From NCBI RefSeq assembly GCF_963974575.1, contig NZ_CAXBBQ010000003.1, positions 1 through 64,000 on the forward strand: DNA of 64,000 nt, read 5' to 3'. This DNA comes from Sphingosinicella sp963974575 (lineage in GTDB: Bacteria > Pseudomonadota > Alphaproteobacteria > Sphingomonadales > Sphingomonadaceae). Under the pieces are notes generated by a model that was not told where the DNA came from, searched no databases, and worked only from the letters and a program-made list of their open reading frames with translations. A program made the translations under genes and the position numbers. This document shows positions 25,801-34,440 of this stretch, in pieces (positions within the stretch are counted from its first letter, which is position 1; each line of letters starts with the position of its first letter).

Positions 25801-26705
25801 TGTCGTCGGGTAAGCACCATATTCTCGTTACAGGAGGGGCCGGCTTTGTCGGCACGCACGTTGTCAAACGTCTCGTTCGGGATGGCCACACCGTAACCGC
25901 GATGGGAAGGGAAAAGAAGCCTTCTTGGCTTCCAGCGACAGTCTCCTGGATAACTGCCGATCTTCTGGACGCTGCGACCCTAGCGCCCTTGAATCAAAGC
26001 TTCAGCGGCATCATCCATCTTGCGGCGCAAAGCGTTCCCGCCAGCTTCGGCGCTCCGCAAGATATCGCATGGAACGCCGCGATGACGCAGGGCCTTATCG
26101 AGGCCGTACCGCCAACTCGGCTACTTCTCGTCAGTTCCGCGCACGTGTATCGATCTGCTGAAACCCCACTTTCGGAAACCTCTGACACATATCCCAAAGG
26201 TAGATATGGCATCTCCAAGCTTCTGGCCGAGGAAGTGGCAACCATCGCGGGTCGGACCTTTGACGTACGGATAGCGCGGCCCTTTAACCATATCGGATCC
26301 GGAATGCCATCGGCACTCATGGTCCCCTCGCTTATCGCACGCCTGCTAAGTCTTCCAAAGGGGGAGCCCCTTATAATGAAAGGCCAAAACAGCATTCGAG
26401 ATTATCTCGATGTGTCCGATATTGTCGATGCCTACCTATGTCTTCTGTTTCTAGAAAATCCTAAGGAGAGGATATTCAATGTATGCTCGGAAATCGGCCG
26501 ATCTGTTGCAGATATCGCTAGTATTTCAATGAAACATCTAGAGCAAAAGCGAGAGGTTATATTTGAATCTTCGCTTCTATCTACAGACGACACTCCGCTA
26601 CTAGTCGGAAGCTCCCAGAGAATACGAAATTTTACAAATTGGCAACCCGCTACTTCAATTGAAGAAAGTTTAAAAACGCTGGTAAGTTCCCAATTAGGGC
26701 TGTGA
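25800..26705 (+). CDS. rmd: GDP-4-keto-6-deoxy-D-mannose reductase (GDP-D-rhamnose synthesis)
   Basis: A 301-residue SDR protein: N-terminal ILVTGGAGFVGTHV, catalytic SSAHVY with YGISK, and IARPFNHIGSG, which fits RMD-type reductases better than GDP-fucose synthases. With gmd it would give GDP-D-rhamnose. The ATG at 25800 shares bases with the gmd stop (TGATG); a GTG at 25797 is the alternative. GC content falls towards its 3' end. Other 4-keto-sugar reductases cannot be fully excluded. Confidence 0.82.
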   Translation: MSSGKHHILVTGGAGFVGTHVVKRLVRDGHTVTAMGREKKPSWLPATVSWITADLLDAATLAPLNQSFSGIIHLAAQSVPASFGAPQDIAWNAAMTQGLIEAVPPTRLLLVSSAHVYRSAETPLSETSDTYPKGRYGISKLLAEEVATIAGRTFDVRIARPFNHIGSGMPSALMVPSLIARLLSLPKGEPLIMKGQNSIRDYLDVSDIVDAYLCLLFLENPKERIFNVCSEIGRSVADIASISMKHLEQKREVIFESSLLSTDDTPLLVGSSQRIRNFTNWQPATSIEESLKTLVSSQLGL

Positions 26706-26706
26706 T

Positions 26707-27804
26707 GTGAATCCGGAAAAATTTAACAACCCCTCATTACAGTCGATACATTTGGCCGCCCCATTCCTTTACCATGGTGGCGCTGAAAAACAGTTTCGAT
26801 ATCTGATCGAGGCGTTAGTCCAGTCGGGCACTTCACCGACAATCCACATACTCTCCTCAAGGTCAATTCGCGGCATCGATGACAATGAGTTTGACAATAA
26901 AATACTCTCCCGATGCACGATCATATATCACAAAAACGACGTTTTGAATTTTAATAGGAATCCCGCCTCCTGGATTAAGGCTTTATTTAAGTTATTTCTA
27001 GGCCTTAAGAACGCTAATACTGTTTATTTTTATACGGCATACTTTCTGCCGATCATTCCAATTCTAAAATTATTTGGAAAACGAGTTATATTTTCTGAGA
27101 GAATATTGTCTGAAAGAACAATAAGACGCCTGAGCCTCTATAAGATTGCAAAACTTGCCGATAATTTTGTGGTAAATGGCGATAGTTTGAAGGATTTTTT
27201 TGAAGGGAATGGATTCAAAAATATTACTTTAATTAGAAATCGCGTGGAACCTATAAAGTGGAATTCTGACTTATCCCCTAGAAGAAATTTTGCAATTCTG
27301 AGCCGATATGATCCGTATAAAAATATCGCAATGCCCATTATGGCATTATCGAAAAATTCGAAATGGACCATAAACGTATATGGAGAGGGCGGCGGAATTT
27401 ACTATGATGAGTTATCAAAAATCGCTGAAAAATCTAAATGCAGCGTCTCGTTAAACGGCCAAACATTAGTAAATGAAATTTATAATGGTAATTATTTAAT
27501 AGTCCACCCATCACTTGCCGAAGGAACACCTAACGTCCTTCTTGAGGCGATGATTTCCCGGAAGCCGATTATTGCGTCTTCTATTCGGGAGAACAAGGAC
27601 ACCGGCATTCACGCCGAATGCCTGTTTGATCCAAGCAATCCAGATGCATTTTCAGAGTTTATCGAAAACGCCGTAAGCTTGGATGCTGAGAGCTGGGAGG
27701 TCAGGCTGGATCACAATGAGCGAATGGCTAAAGCCAGATATTCCCAGCTCCAGTTCCAGAAAGCTATTGACGCCCTGTTCTTTCCTCCGAGAGGAGTAAA
27801 TTAA
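26707..27804 (+). CDS. Glycosyltransferase, GT4-like, AT-rich
   Basis: A 365-residue GT-B glycosyltransferase. The N-terminal HLAAPFLYHGGAEKQ, the middle NFAILSRYDPYKN and the C-terminal HPSLAEGTPNVLLEAM (the EGTPNVLLEA block binds the nucleotide-sugar donor) are typical of GT4. The gene is far more AT-rich than the window's average, with Lys/Asn/Ile/Phe-rich sequence, a sign of foreign origin. GTG 26707 is the start. Its last 41 bases overlap the convergent glycosyltransferase. Donor and acceptor are unknown; GDP-rhamnose is a plausible donor from context. Confidence 0.82.
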   Translation: MNPEKFNNPSLQSIHLAAPFLYHGGAEKQFRYLIEALVQSGTSPTIHILSSRSIRGIDDNEFDNKILSRCTIIYHKNDVLNFNRNPASWIKALFKLFLGLKNANTVYFYTAYFLPIIPILKLFGKRVIFSERILSERTIRRLSLYKIAKLADNFVVNGDSLKDFFEGNGFKNITLIRNRVEPIKWNSDLSPRRNFAILSRYDPYKNIAMPIMALSKNSKWTINVYGEGGGIYYDELSKIAEKSKCSVSLNGQTLVNEIYNGNYLIVHPSLAEGTPNVLLEAMISRKPIIASSIRENKDTGIHAECLFDPSNPDAFSEFIENAVSLDAESWEVRLDHNERMAKARYSQLQFQKAIDALFFPPRGVN

Positions 27805-28954
27805 TCTTGGCGATCAAAGGCCTTAATACAATTTCAGGAGTGTGTACTGCCTGAAGATACCGGGCGCCGGCCTCCGCGAGACGTCTGCATTCGGCCTTCT
27901 CACGAGAGAGTCTTATGATCGCGCCTGCAGCGTCGCGAGGCGCATCGGCCAATAACACATCTGCCCCAGGGCGCGCTTCCAGCCCTTCCAATGCCATGGA
28001 ATTGACGACCGCGGGCAGCCCCAGCGCCATGTATTCGAGAATTTTGGTTTGAACGCCGGCACCCGTCCTCAACATGCACACACCGCATATGCCGCTCTTG
28101 GCAGCCTCAGCGACACTAGCTACGCGCCCAGTCACGGCAACACCCGGCAGCGCAGCAAGTTTTTCCAGATTCTCGGATGGGCCAGCGCCAATAACTTTAA
28201 ATGTAAGCGGATAGGCCTGCCTAACTAAGGGTAAAACCTCTTTGGCAAAGTACATAGCCGCATCCATGTTCTGAACGGTATGCATATTTCCTATAAAGAT
28301 TATATCTGACCCGTCGCGATCATATTCAAATAACGACTTATCAAAGTTAAATGCACATGTATAAACGCCGATATCACCATTACTGATCCAATCAGCATCA
28401 ACTCTTGATATAAGCGATATATGAGAAAATTTTGAGGTAGTCTTTAATTCGTATTCCCGAAGCCTTTTTGCTTCTATAGAAAAAACCCTTTCCTTAAAAC
28501 CAACCTTCTTGGTTTTACTTTTTATACGAGTATAATTAAGAGATATTGCATCAGTCATCTCGAGTATTTTTATGGGATGATCAATATTTTCAATGTACTG
28601 TCCCGCCCTAATTAAATGAGCTAAAATGACATCATGCTCTTCTGACAGTTGACGGACCCGCCGATCGAAAGCTTTGGAACGATAATAAGCGTTTTGCAAT
28701 GGCACACTGGTAGGCAGAGCAATCGCGGCCTGAAGGACCGAGCGCCAGCGCGGCAGATAGTATCGTTCAACACGGCTGAAAAGCCCGTCCGGCACCTCCG
28801 CAGACATTTCTTCCTTAGATTCACAAAGCGAAAGAAGCGTGACTTCAAAATTACGAGCAAGTTGTTGCGCCATCAGTCCAATACGAACCTTATCCCCCCC
28901 TATCATCGGGAAAGGGAAACGCGGCGTGATGAGGAGTAAACTAGGAACTTGCAT
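27764..28954 (-). CDS. Glycosyltransferase, GT4-like, resembling TIGR03087-type transferases
   Basis: A 396-residue protein. The N-terminal LLLITPRFPFPMIGGDKVR resembles the P-x4-GDK opening of TIGR03087 (PEP-CTERM/EpsH-associated) sugar transferases, and the C-terminal GAGVQTKILEYMALGLPAVV is the usual donor-site block. It starts at ATG 28954, sharing one base with the upstream gene's stop (TGATG). In-frame extension upstream lies over the neighbour and is not used. Linkage is unknown. Confidence 0.8.
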   Translation of the reverse strand: MQVPSLLLITPRFPFPMIGGDKVRIGLMAQQLARNFEVTLLSLCESKEEMSAEVPDGLFSRVERYYLPRWRSVLQAAIALPTSVPLQNAYYRSKAFDRRVRQLSEEHDVILAHLIRAGQYIENIDHPIKILEMTDAISLNYTRIKSKTKKVGFKERVFSIEAKRLREYELKTTSKFSHISLISRVDADWISNGDIGVYTCAFNFDKSLFEYDRDGSDIIFIGNMHTVQNMDAAMYFAKEVLPLVRQAYPLTFKVIGAGPSENLEKLAALPGVAVTGRVASVAEAAKSGICGVCMLRTGAGVQTKILEYMALGLPAVVNSMALEGLEARPGADVLLADAPRDAAGAIIRLSREKAECRRLAEAGARYLQAVHTPEIVLRPLIAKINLLLSEERTGRQ

Positions 28955-30153
28955 CACAGAGCCACCTCTTTTGCGGCCAGCAGCAGATGGGCAACCTGAA
29001 GCAGGTCTCGCTCTTGCAACGGACGGAATGCGCGTTCGTGTGCGCGTCCCGCCTCTTGCCAAAGCAGCCGCCGGTCAGGATTAAGCGCGAGCTCGAGAAC
29101 GCGCGCCCGCAATTCGCTTCCCCGCCGTGGATCAAAATAGCTGGCACCCTTTCCACACACTTCGGTCGTGGAGGTACTTGACGAGCAGATCACAGGGGCC
29201 CCATGCGCCATAGCCTCCAATGGCGGATAGCCGAACCCTTCATTAAGCGTGGGATAGACGAAGCAATAACTGGAAGCATACAAACCGGCCAAATCAGACA
29301 CGCTCACGTACGGAAGGCCTACGATGTTCGAGGCGTCCACCTGAGGTAATAGTGTCGGCAAGCCTCCACTTACCGCGATCTTAAAACCTGCAAATATACT
29401 AGGATGTTCGGAAAACAAAGATGTAAGATCTCGAAGAGCTCTATAGGAATTTTTTTCCCAACGCGCGCCCGAAACCAGCAAGATATACTTCCGAGGATCG
29501 AGCCCGAGTTCAATAACTCTCTTATCAGCATCTGACGGCGTCTCCAGGGTCTGCACGGCGCTAGGCGGACAATAGCATGTGACCCTACTAACAGATGAAT
29601 TTCTACCCAATATGTCATAGAGAACCGACGAACTATGATAGGATGACGAAATAATGTTTATACGACCGGCCTTTACATTCAACAACTTGTGCAATTCGGC
29701 TAGCCGCACCCGCTTATAATGTTCCGTCAAAAGAGATTTCCCAATCCATTTCAGAATCCCTGAAAACGTCGGCCTATAAAGGTACTCGTATATATCTGAT
29801 GGCAATTCAATGGATCTTAGTCCGTGAAGAGCAAGAGTTATATCGGTCGTACCAAAGTCAGTTGAATGGAAATGGTACGGCACTCCAGAAAAGAAGTGTT
29901 CATATCCTAGTTCTCGAGCAATAGCACCGGCATCCTCAAAAGACGAACCGCGAAGAATTTTAATCCCAGCTTGATCCGTCAGTAGGCTTACTTCGGGATC
30001 CTCCGGCCAGTCATCACGAACGAACCCACCGATGTCCTGATGAGCGCCCATGTGGAGGATTGCGCGGAGAACGGCTTTTGCATATTCCGCACCTCCATGT
30101 CGTGAGCCTTTGGGGTGCTGGGTCGCGCTCAAGTCGAATAGAAGTGACGTCAT
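28954..30153 (-). CDS. Glycosyltransferase family 4 (mannosyl/rhamnosyltransferase-like)
   Basis: A 399-residue GT-B enzyme. The linker strand KYILLVSGARWEKNSYRAL and C-terminal YPTLNEGFGYPPLEAMAHG with ICSSSTSTTEVCGKGA are the GT4 signature seen in mannosyl- and rhamnosyltransferases of O-antigen loci. ATG 30153 makes an ATGA overlap with the methyltransferase stop, which decides the start. It is in the middle of a tightly overlapped minus-strand operon. Confidence 0.85.
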   Translation of the reverse strand: MTSLLFDLSATQHPKGSRHGGAEYAKAVLRAILHMGAHQDIGGFVRDDWPEDPEVSLLTDQAGIKILRGSSFEDAGAIARELGYEHFFSGVPYHFHSTDFGTTDITLALHGLRSIELPSDIYEYLYRPTFSGILKWIGKSLLTEHYKRVRLAELHKLLNVKAGRINIISSSYHSSSVLYDILGRNSSVSRVTCYCPPSAVQTLETPSDADKRVIELGLDPRKYILLVSGARWEKNSYRALRDLTSLFSEHPSIFAGFKIAVSGGLPTLLPQVDASNIVGLPYVSVSDLAGLYASSYCFVYPTLNEGFGYPPLEAMAHGAPVICSSSTSTTEVCGKGASYFDPRRGSELRARVLELALNPDRRLLWQEAGRAHERAFRPLQERDLLQVAHLLLAAKEVAL

Positions 30154-30917
30154 TGTGTAGCATGTCGTTTCGAAGAGAATCCGATAGCGCATATGTTTCG
30201 TGTAAAATGCTTCTCGAAACGGCGTCCGCAAATCGCATAAAGTACTGAATGGAGAGCATGCTCAACAACCAAGCGCAACTTTCCGGAGAGAGAGGCCGCG
30301 CGAACAGGCTCCACACGCACGTCAATGAAACCCGTCAAATTTAGTGACTGCAGCAGCGTGTTCGACGAATACAGGCGATAGTGCGTCAAATCAGCAAACA
30401 GGGAATGCATCCCAATCAGGCTCGCCGCATTTGGTACGCGGCAAAAGAACCAACCTCCAGGCTTTAACGCATGCTGAGCAGCAGAAAGAAAATCGAGCGT
30501 AATCTCCAGCGTTGGTAAATGCTCAACCACATCGTTGCAGATTATTGCATCGAACTGGTTTGGATTTTCCAGCAAATAGGTGAGACCATCCGCTTTCTTG
30601 AATGAGCAATCTGGAAAGAGCTTTTTGGCCTGCTCAATCTGCGTGACAGAGCTATCGACGCCCGTCGCTACAATCCCAGGCTTTTTACTGAGCCAGGCGG
30701 TCACAGCGCCCGTCCCCGTGCCGAGATCCAGTACGGTCTGTCCCATTGGCTGTCCCAGCAGATGATCGAACATCAATGAAAGTTCGGCCGATAATTTGGG
30801 TGTCAGCGAAACGCCGTCGATTGAGGCGTTAATCTGGCTATAATGTTCAAGATAGTCAGACTGAAGTCGTTCACGCCAGTGGTTCAAGGCTCCGCCTCCA
30901 TCTCCTGTAAAATCCAT
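30150..30917 (-). CDS. SAM-dependent class I methyltransferase
   Basis: A 255-residue methyltransferase with motif I VLDLGTGTGAVTAWL, acidic motif II VATGVDSS, and the UbiG-like NDVVEHLPTL / LKPGGWFFCRVPN blocks. The position in a polysaccharide operon suggests methylation of a sugar or chain-end residue, which can cap O-antigen growth. The start overlaps the flippase gene by 47 bases, so the N-terminal few residues are uncertain. Not fused to any kinase. Confidence 0.82.
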   Translation of the reverse strand: MDFTGDGGGALNHWRERLQSDYLEHYSQINASIDGVSLTPKLSAELSLMFDHLLGQPMGQTVLDLGTGTGAVTAWLSKKPGIVATGVDSSVTQIEQAKKLFPDCSFKKADGLTYLLENPNQFDAIICNDVVEHLPTLEITLDFLSAAQHALKPGGWFFCRVPNAASLIGMHSLFADLTHYRLYSSNTLLQSLNLTGFIDVRVEPVRAASLSGKLRLVVEHALHSVLYAICGRRFEKHFTRNICAIGFSSKRHATQ

Positions 30918-32121
30918 ATGCGACCATCCCGTTCAGCAGGGAAATGAGCGCTGCTATCAAAATTGCGCCCGATATACCCATCGCCGGGATCAGCTTGAAG
31001 CTCAATATCGCCGACAGAAGTGTTACAACGCCATAGCCTAGGGCGAACCCTCGGAATTGCCCAGTCGCCGTCGCAAGGTTGCCAACACAGGCGCTTAGAT
31101 AAGCAACTATTGCGAAAGCCATCATTTGCGAGAAAAAAATGTCGTTCTGCGCGAATTCAGGTCCGTATATGAACAGTATGAGCCACGGTCCAAAGGCAAG
31201 CGCAGCTATCAGACCGATAGCACCTATCGCACCGCTAAATCCGGCCAACAACCAGAACAGAATTCTGCTTTGCTTCCAATCGTGCGCGCGCAAGGCGTTT
31301 GCGAGCGATGGTAATATAGCTTGATTTATGGCCGTAACTGCTAAATTGCCTATCGCCACGAATACGGCAAAGGCCGAAAAGATTCCTAAACTCGCTCGCC
31401 CTCCCGCCATTTCCAGAGCGTAGCGTGGAATATTGGGTTGGAGAATCACGAGAGCGTGACCGAAACCTAGTGGCAGCGCCCGCCTAACAAGTTCTCTCAT
31501 TGGCTTAACGGATATGCGGGCGTTCAAAAGCGCACGGACTCTGACGCCCGCCGCTTTTGCCCCTCTCGGCAAATCATGAAGGATGACCATCAGGAATGCC
31601 CCCGTACTGGCAAACAGCAATGCAAGGACGACCTCGTGAAACACGAAGACGCCTAGGACGAAGCCTGCCGTGCAAGCCAAAGAGCGGAGGAAAGACGAAC
31701 TGGCGATACCCGAGAGATTACCCACCTTGTTCAGGGGCGCGTTGCAAGCGTCGGCGGCTCCTTCAGACGCTCGCAGGAGCGCTGCCGCTACCAATATCCA
31801 GCCAACATCTCCCGCAACGTAGGTGCTCCAGAGCGCCGTGAGCGCAATAGCGACAAGGAAAACACCATAAAGGAAAATACGTGTGTGGATGAGAACGATA
31901 AAATCATCGGGCGCCCCTTTGTCCACAACATAAACATGCCGGGTTGCCAGATTAGCGAGCGCCTGTAGAGGCGCGGTGATAGCGAGCGCGAGTGCAAGCG
32001 TTCCCAGACCCTCCGCTCCGAATTGGCGGGCAACCACAACTGTGAGGAACCATTGGCTTGCAGCGTATGCGCCATTCCCGGCAGCAATAAGCGCGGCACC
32101 CGCCGTCATTTTCTTCAGCAT
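30871..32121 (-). CDS. Polysaccharide flippase (Wzx-like, MOP superfamily)
   Basis: A 416-residue protein with about 12 hydrophobic segments and the opening MTAGAALIAAGNGAYAASQW followed by VVVARQFGAEGLG, typical of the polysaccharide-transport family that flips undecaprenyl-linked repeat units. Its 3' end overlaps the methyltransferase by 47 bases, and its 5' end overlaps the polymerase by 7. Together with the Wzy- and Wzz-like neighbours it indicates a Wzy-dependent pathway. Confidence 0.85.
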   Translation of the reverse strand: MLKKMTAGAALIAAGNGAYAASQWFLTVVVARQFGAEGLGTLALALAITAPLQALANLATRHVYVVDKGAPDDFIVLIHTRIFLYGVFLVAIALTALWSTYVAGDVGWILVAAALLRASEGAADACNAPLNKVGNLSGIASSSFLRSLACTAGFVLGVFVFHEVVLALLFASTGAFLMVILHDLPRGAKAAGVRVRALLNARISVKPMRELVRRALPLGFGHALVILQPNIPRYALEMAGGRASLGIFSAFAVFVAIGNLAVTAINQAILPSLANALRAHDWKQSRILFWLLAGFSGAIGAIGLIAALAFGPWLILFIYGPEFAQNDIFFSQMMAFAIVAYLSACVGNLATATGQFRGFALGYGVVTLLSAILSFKLIPAMGISGAILIAALISLLNGMVAYGFYRRWRRSLEPLA

Positions 32122-33470
32122 CGCCCACCCGCAACCTCAGTTAGGCTGGATCGCTGCCTTTGCGCGCAAAGGACAACCGCACTCCCAAACGCCCAAAAAA
32201 ACCAATTGTGCAAATAGACGAGACTTCCAAATTGCAATGTGCTTGCGATACTAAAGGCTAACCAAAGCTGGCCAATCTGGACCGCCGGCGAGAAATCCGC
32301 CCGTTTCAAACCAAGCCAAATCAAAAAAATAAATACAATGAACGGTGTGGCACCAATTATCCCATTTTCAGCCAAAATTCTTCCCAAAAGATTTCGAGGG
32401 TCACCCGTGCCATTTACCACATCAGCGACGATCTGATCGTTTTGCCAGGGCGCCTTGCCAAGCGCACTCAAATAACGAGGAAAATAATCGTCGTACTGAC
32501 CATTACCGACGCCAAATAACGGATGATCCATAAAAATCTGAAAGGAAATCAAAGGATAATTTACCCGTATAAACACAGATTCGTCGAGTTGGGCCAAAGA
32601 AACTAAATCTGTCGCTGGTAGGTTAGCGACCTTCTGAAGGCGCGTGAGGTAGTAAGGCGCATCTGGAGCTTGCGATGCGGCGAGAAGCGAAGGGACACCG
32701 ATGCCTACGAGGCCTATTGTCACCGCACTTCCGATAAGAACCGGTTTCCAGCGAACGCGCTCGGGAAACAATATCGAAAAGACAACGCCTGTTGCAGCAA
32801 GCGTCAAATAAGTCTCCACCGAGAATGTGAGAATGATAAGGATTACGGCCAGACCCGCAAACAAAGCATCGAAAAATGTTCGCCTCACCCACCACGCCAA
32901 TGCGAGGACAAGTGCCGTTGGAATAAATATGCGCCCAGCCCAAGCAGCCTCAGAAGTAGTCAATTGAACACGAGGAGATATCTCACCGTTCATTGCATAC
33001 ATGATAACATCGCGTAAGGAAGAAGGAAACGGACCGTACAAAACTAGAATTTCGAAAAATCCCAACGCGAGCAAAATCAACGCAGTCTTGTGAATCAAAA
33101 AAACAATTTTACTTGATTGATAAGAAATTACAGCATTTCTGAAACAGAAAAATGACAAAACTCCAATGGCCAGCAAACTATTTTCAAACGCAACATCACT
33201 CCAGTCGCCGTTGTTTAAGCCCCCTAAACCAACTGATATGCAAACACTGATCAAAAAAAACAAAATAAGACTCAAATCCTCTTTGAGGAGAGAAATGTTC
33301 TTCTCCCGAAAAAAATATATTAAAATCAGAAAAGACGGCAGAACAAGAAACAAAACGCTTAGGGGTCGATAACTTGATGGAAATATAGGAACGCTAATAA
33401 ATGGCATAGTCAAAATAGCCAGCAAAACCAGCTTCTGAGAAAAACCAATATTTCTCTCGCCCTGCCCCAA
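32115..33470 (-). CDS. O-antigen polymerase/ligase-like membrane protein (Wzy-type)
   Basis: A protein of up to 451 residues with 10-12 hydrophobic segments and one large hydrophilic loop (about 280-340, FIRVNYPLISFQIFMDHPLF then GVGNGQYDDYF) in the place of the Wzy_C/O-antigen ligase loop. The sequence HPLFGVGNGQ is a common motif there. The frame opens with TTG at 33470, three bases after the Wzz-like stop, without a clear ribosome site, so the start is uncertain. The gene is AT-rich like its neighbours. It could be polymerase or ligase. Confidence 0.75.
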   Translation of the reverse strand: MGQGERNIGFSQKLVLLAILTMPFISVPIFPSSYRPLSVLFLVLPSFLILIYFFREKNISLLKEDLSLILFFLISVCISVGLGGLNNGDWSDVAFENSLLAIGVLSFFCFRNAVISYQSSKIVFLIHKTALILLALGFFEILVLYGPFPSSLRDVIMYAMNGEISPRVQLTTSEAAWAGRIFIPTALVLALAWWVRRTFFDALFAGLAVILIILTFSVETYLTLAATGVVFSILFPERVRWKPVLIGSAVTIGLVGIGVPSLLAASQAPDAPYYLTRLQKVANLPATDLVSLAQLDESVFIRVNYPLISFQIFMDHPLFGVGNGQYDDYFPRYLSALGKAPWQNDQIVADVVNGTGDPRNLLGRILAENGIIGATPFIVFIFLIWLGLKRADFSPAVQIGQLWLAFSIASTLQFGSLVYLHNWFFWAFGSAVVLCAQRQRSSLTEVAGGRC

Positions 33471-33473
33471 GAT

Positions 33474-34337
33474 TTAATTGACCGCTTCTAAGGCGTGACC
33501 AGAATTAGACCCTTTTGGCAAAATCCATATGATTCCGATACTTAAAAAAATTCCTATCGAAATCCCAAAAAAAATGTAGACGAGAATTTTAGGCGAAGAT
33601 GGATTTTCCGGTATAAATGCCGGATCAATAGTTATAAGGGCAAATTCCGGCTCGCCTTTCGCGAGAAGTAATTTCCGCTCTTCGACCTGAATAAGGTGCA
33701 CAAGCAAACTTCTACGTTCTACACCGAGATCTGTGTCCAATCGCTCGGATAAATAGGCCAGCTTTCGCTCCGCCGAAAGCACTGCCACCCTTCGCGAATG
33801 CGTATTCAACCTCTCTACAAGGGCTGTAGCCATTTCGGCGGCACCGTTCGCATTAGGCCACTCGATCCGAAGATGCACCAAGCCCGTTAGGCGATCGACC
33901 TCGACCTCCATGATCTTACTTTGAAAGCGCTCGGCAGCCTTCAATCGGGATGGAACGACCTTCACAAATCGGCCGTAATTCGAAGCCTCTCCTACAAGGC
34001 GGCGTTCAGCCAGGAACGCCCCAAGAAACGCCCGCGAATTCAAGATTGCGAGGTGCTGGCTTAGCGTGTCGGTGCTGGAAGAGATGGGAAGCAAGTCCAA
34101 GGCGCCCAACGTACTCGACAAACCACTTGCATTATCAATAGAGTTGAGCTCCGGATTTACTCGTAGAATAATTTCAGTACGATATGCGGGCGTTACAGAT
34201 AAAAAAGTAGCAATCGCTGCAGATAATGAAACAATTACAATTAAAAAAATAATTTTTTTTCGACGAAAAACAGCCGACAACAGATGATCAAAACGAACAG
34301 GTTCTCCAAAATATTCCGCACTGTTCATATTCATCAC
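33474..34337 (-). CDS. Wzz-like polysaccharide chain-length determinant
   Basis: A 287-residue protein flanked by two transmembrane helices (about 28-48 and 250-272) with a long periplasmic, partly coiled-coil middle. This is the PCP-1/Wzz layout. The second helix is preceded by a Pro-rich stretch (PAFIPENPSSP) as expected. It lacks the C-terminal tyrosine-kinase domain of Wzc. It heads the minus-strand polysaccharide operon; about 100 AT-rich bases separate it from ugd. Confidence 0.8.
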   Translation of the reverse strand: MMNMNSAEYFGEPVRFDHLLSAVFRRKKIIFLIVIVSLSAAIATFLSVTPAYRTEIILRVNPELNSIDNASGLSSTLGALDLLPISSSTDTLSQHLAILNSRAFLGAFLAERRLVGEASNYGRFVKVVPSRLKAAERFQSKIMEVEVDRLTGLVHLRIEWPNANGAAEMATALVERLNTHSRRVAVLSAERKLAYLSERLDTDLGVERRSLLVHLIQVEERKLLLAKGEPEFALITIDPAFIPENPSSPKILVYIFFGISIGIFLSIGIIWILPKGSNSGHALEAVN

Positions 34338-34440
34338 ACTCTATCCATCTAGCATTTCCGAGTATACGAAATTTATATTCCATCATGCCGTTTGCCGGTT
34401 GCTAAACCTAAGTCGCTAACAATATGGCAGCTTCCCCAGC

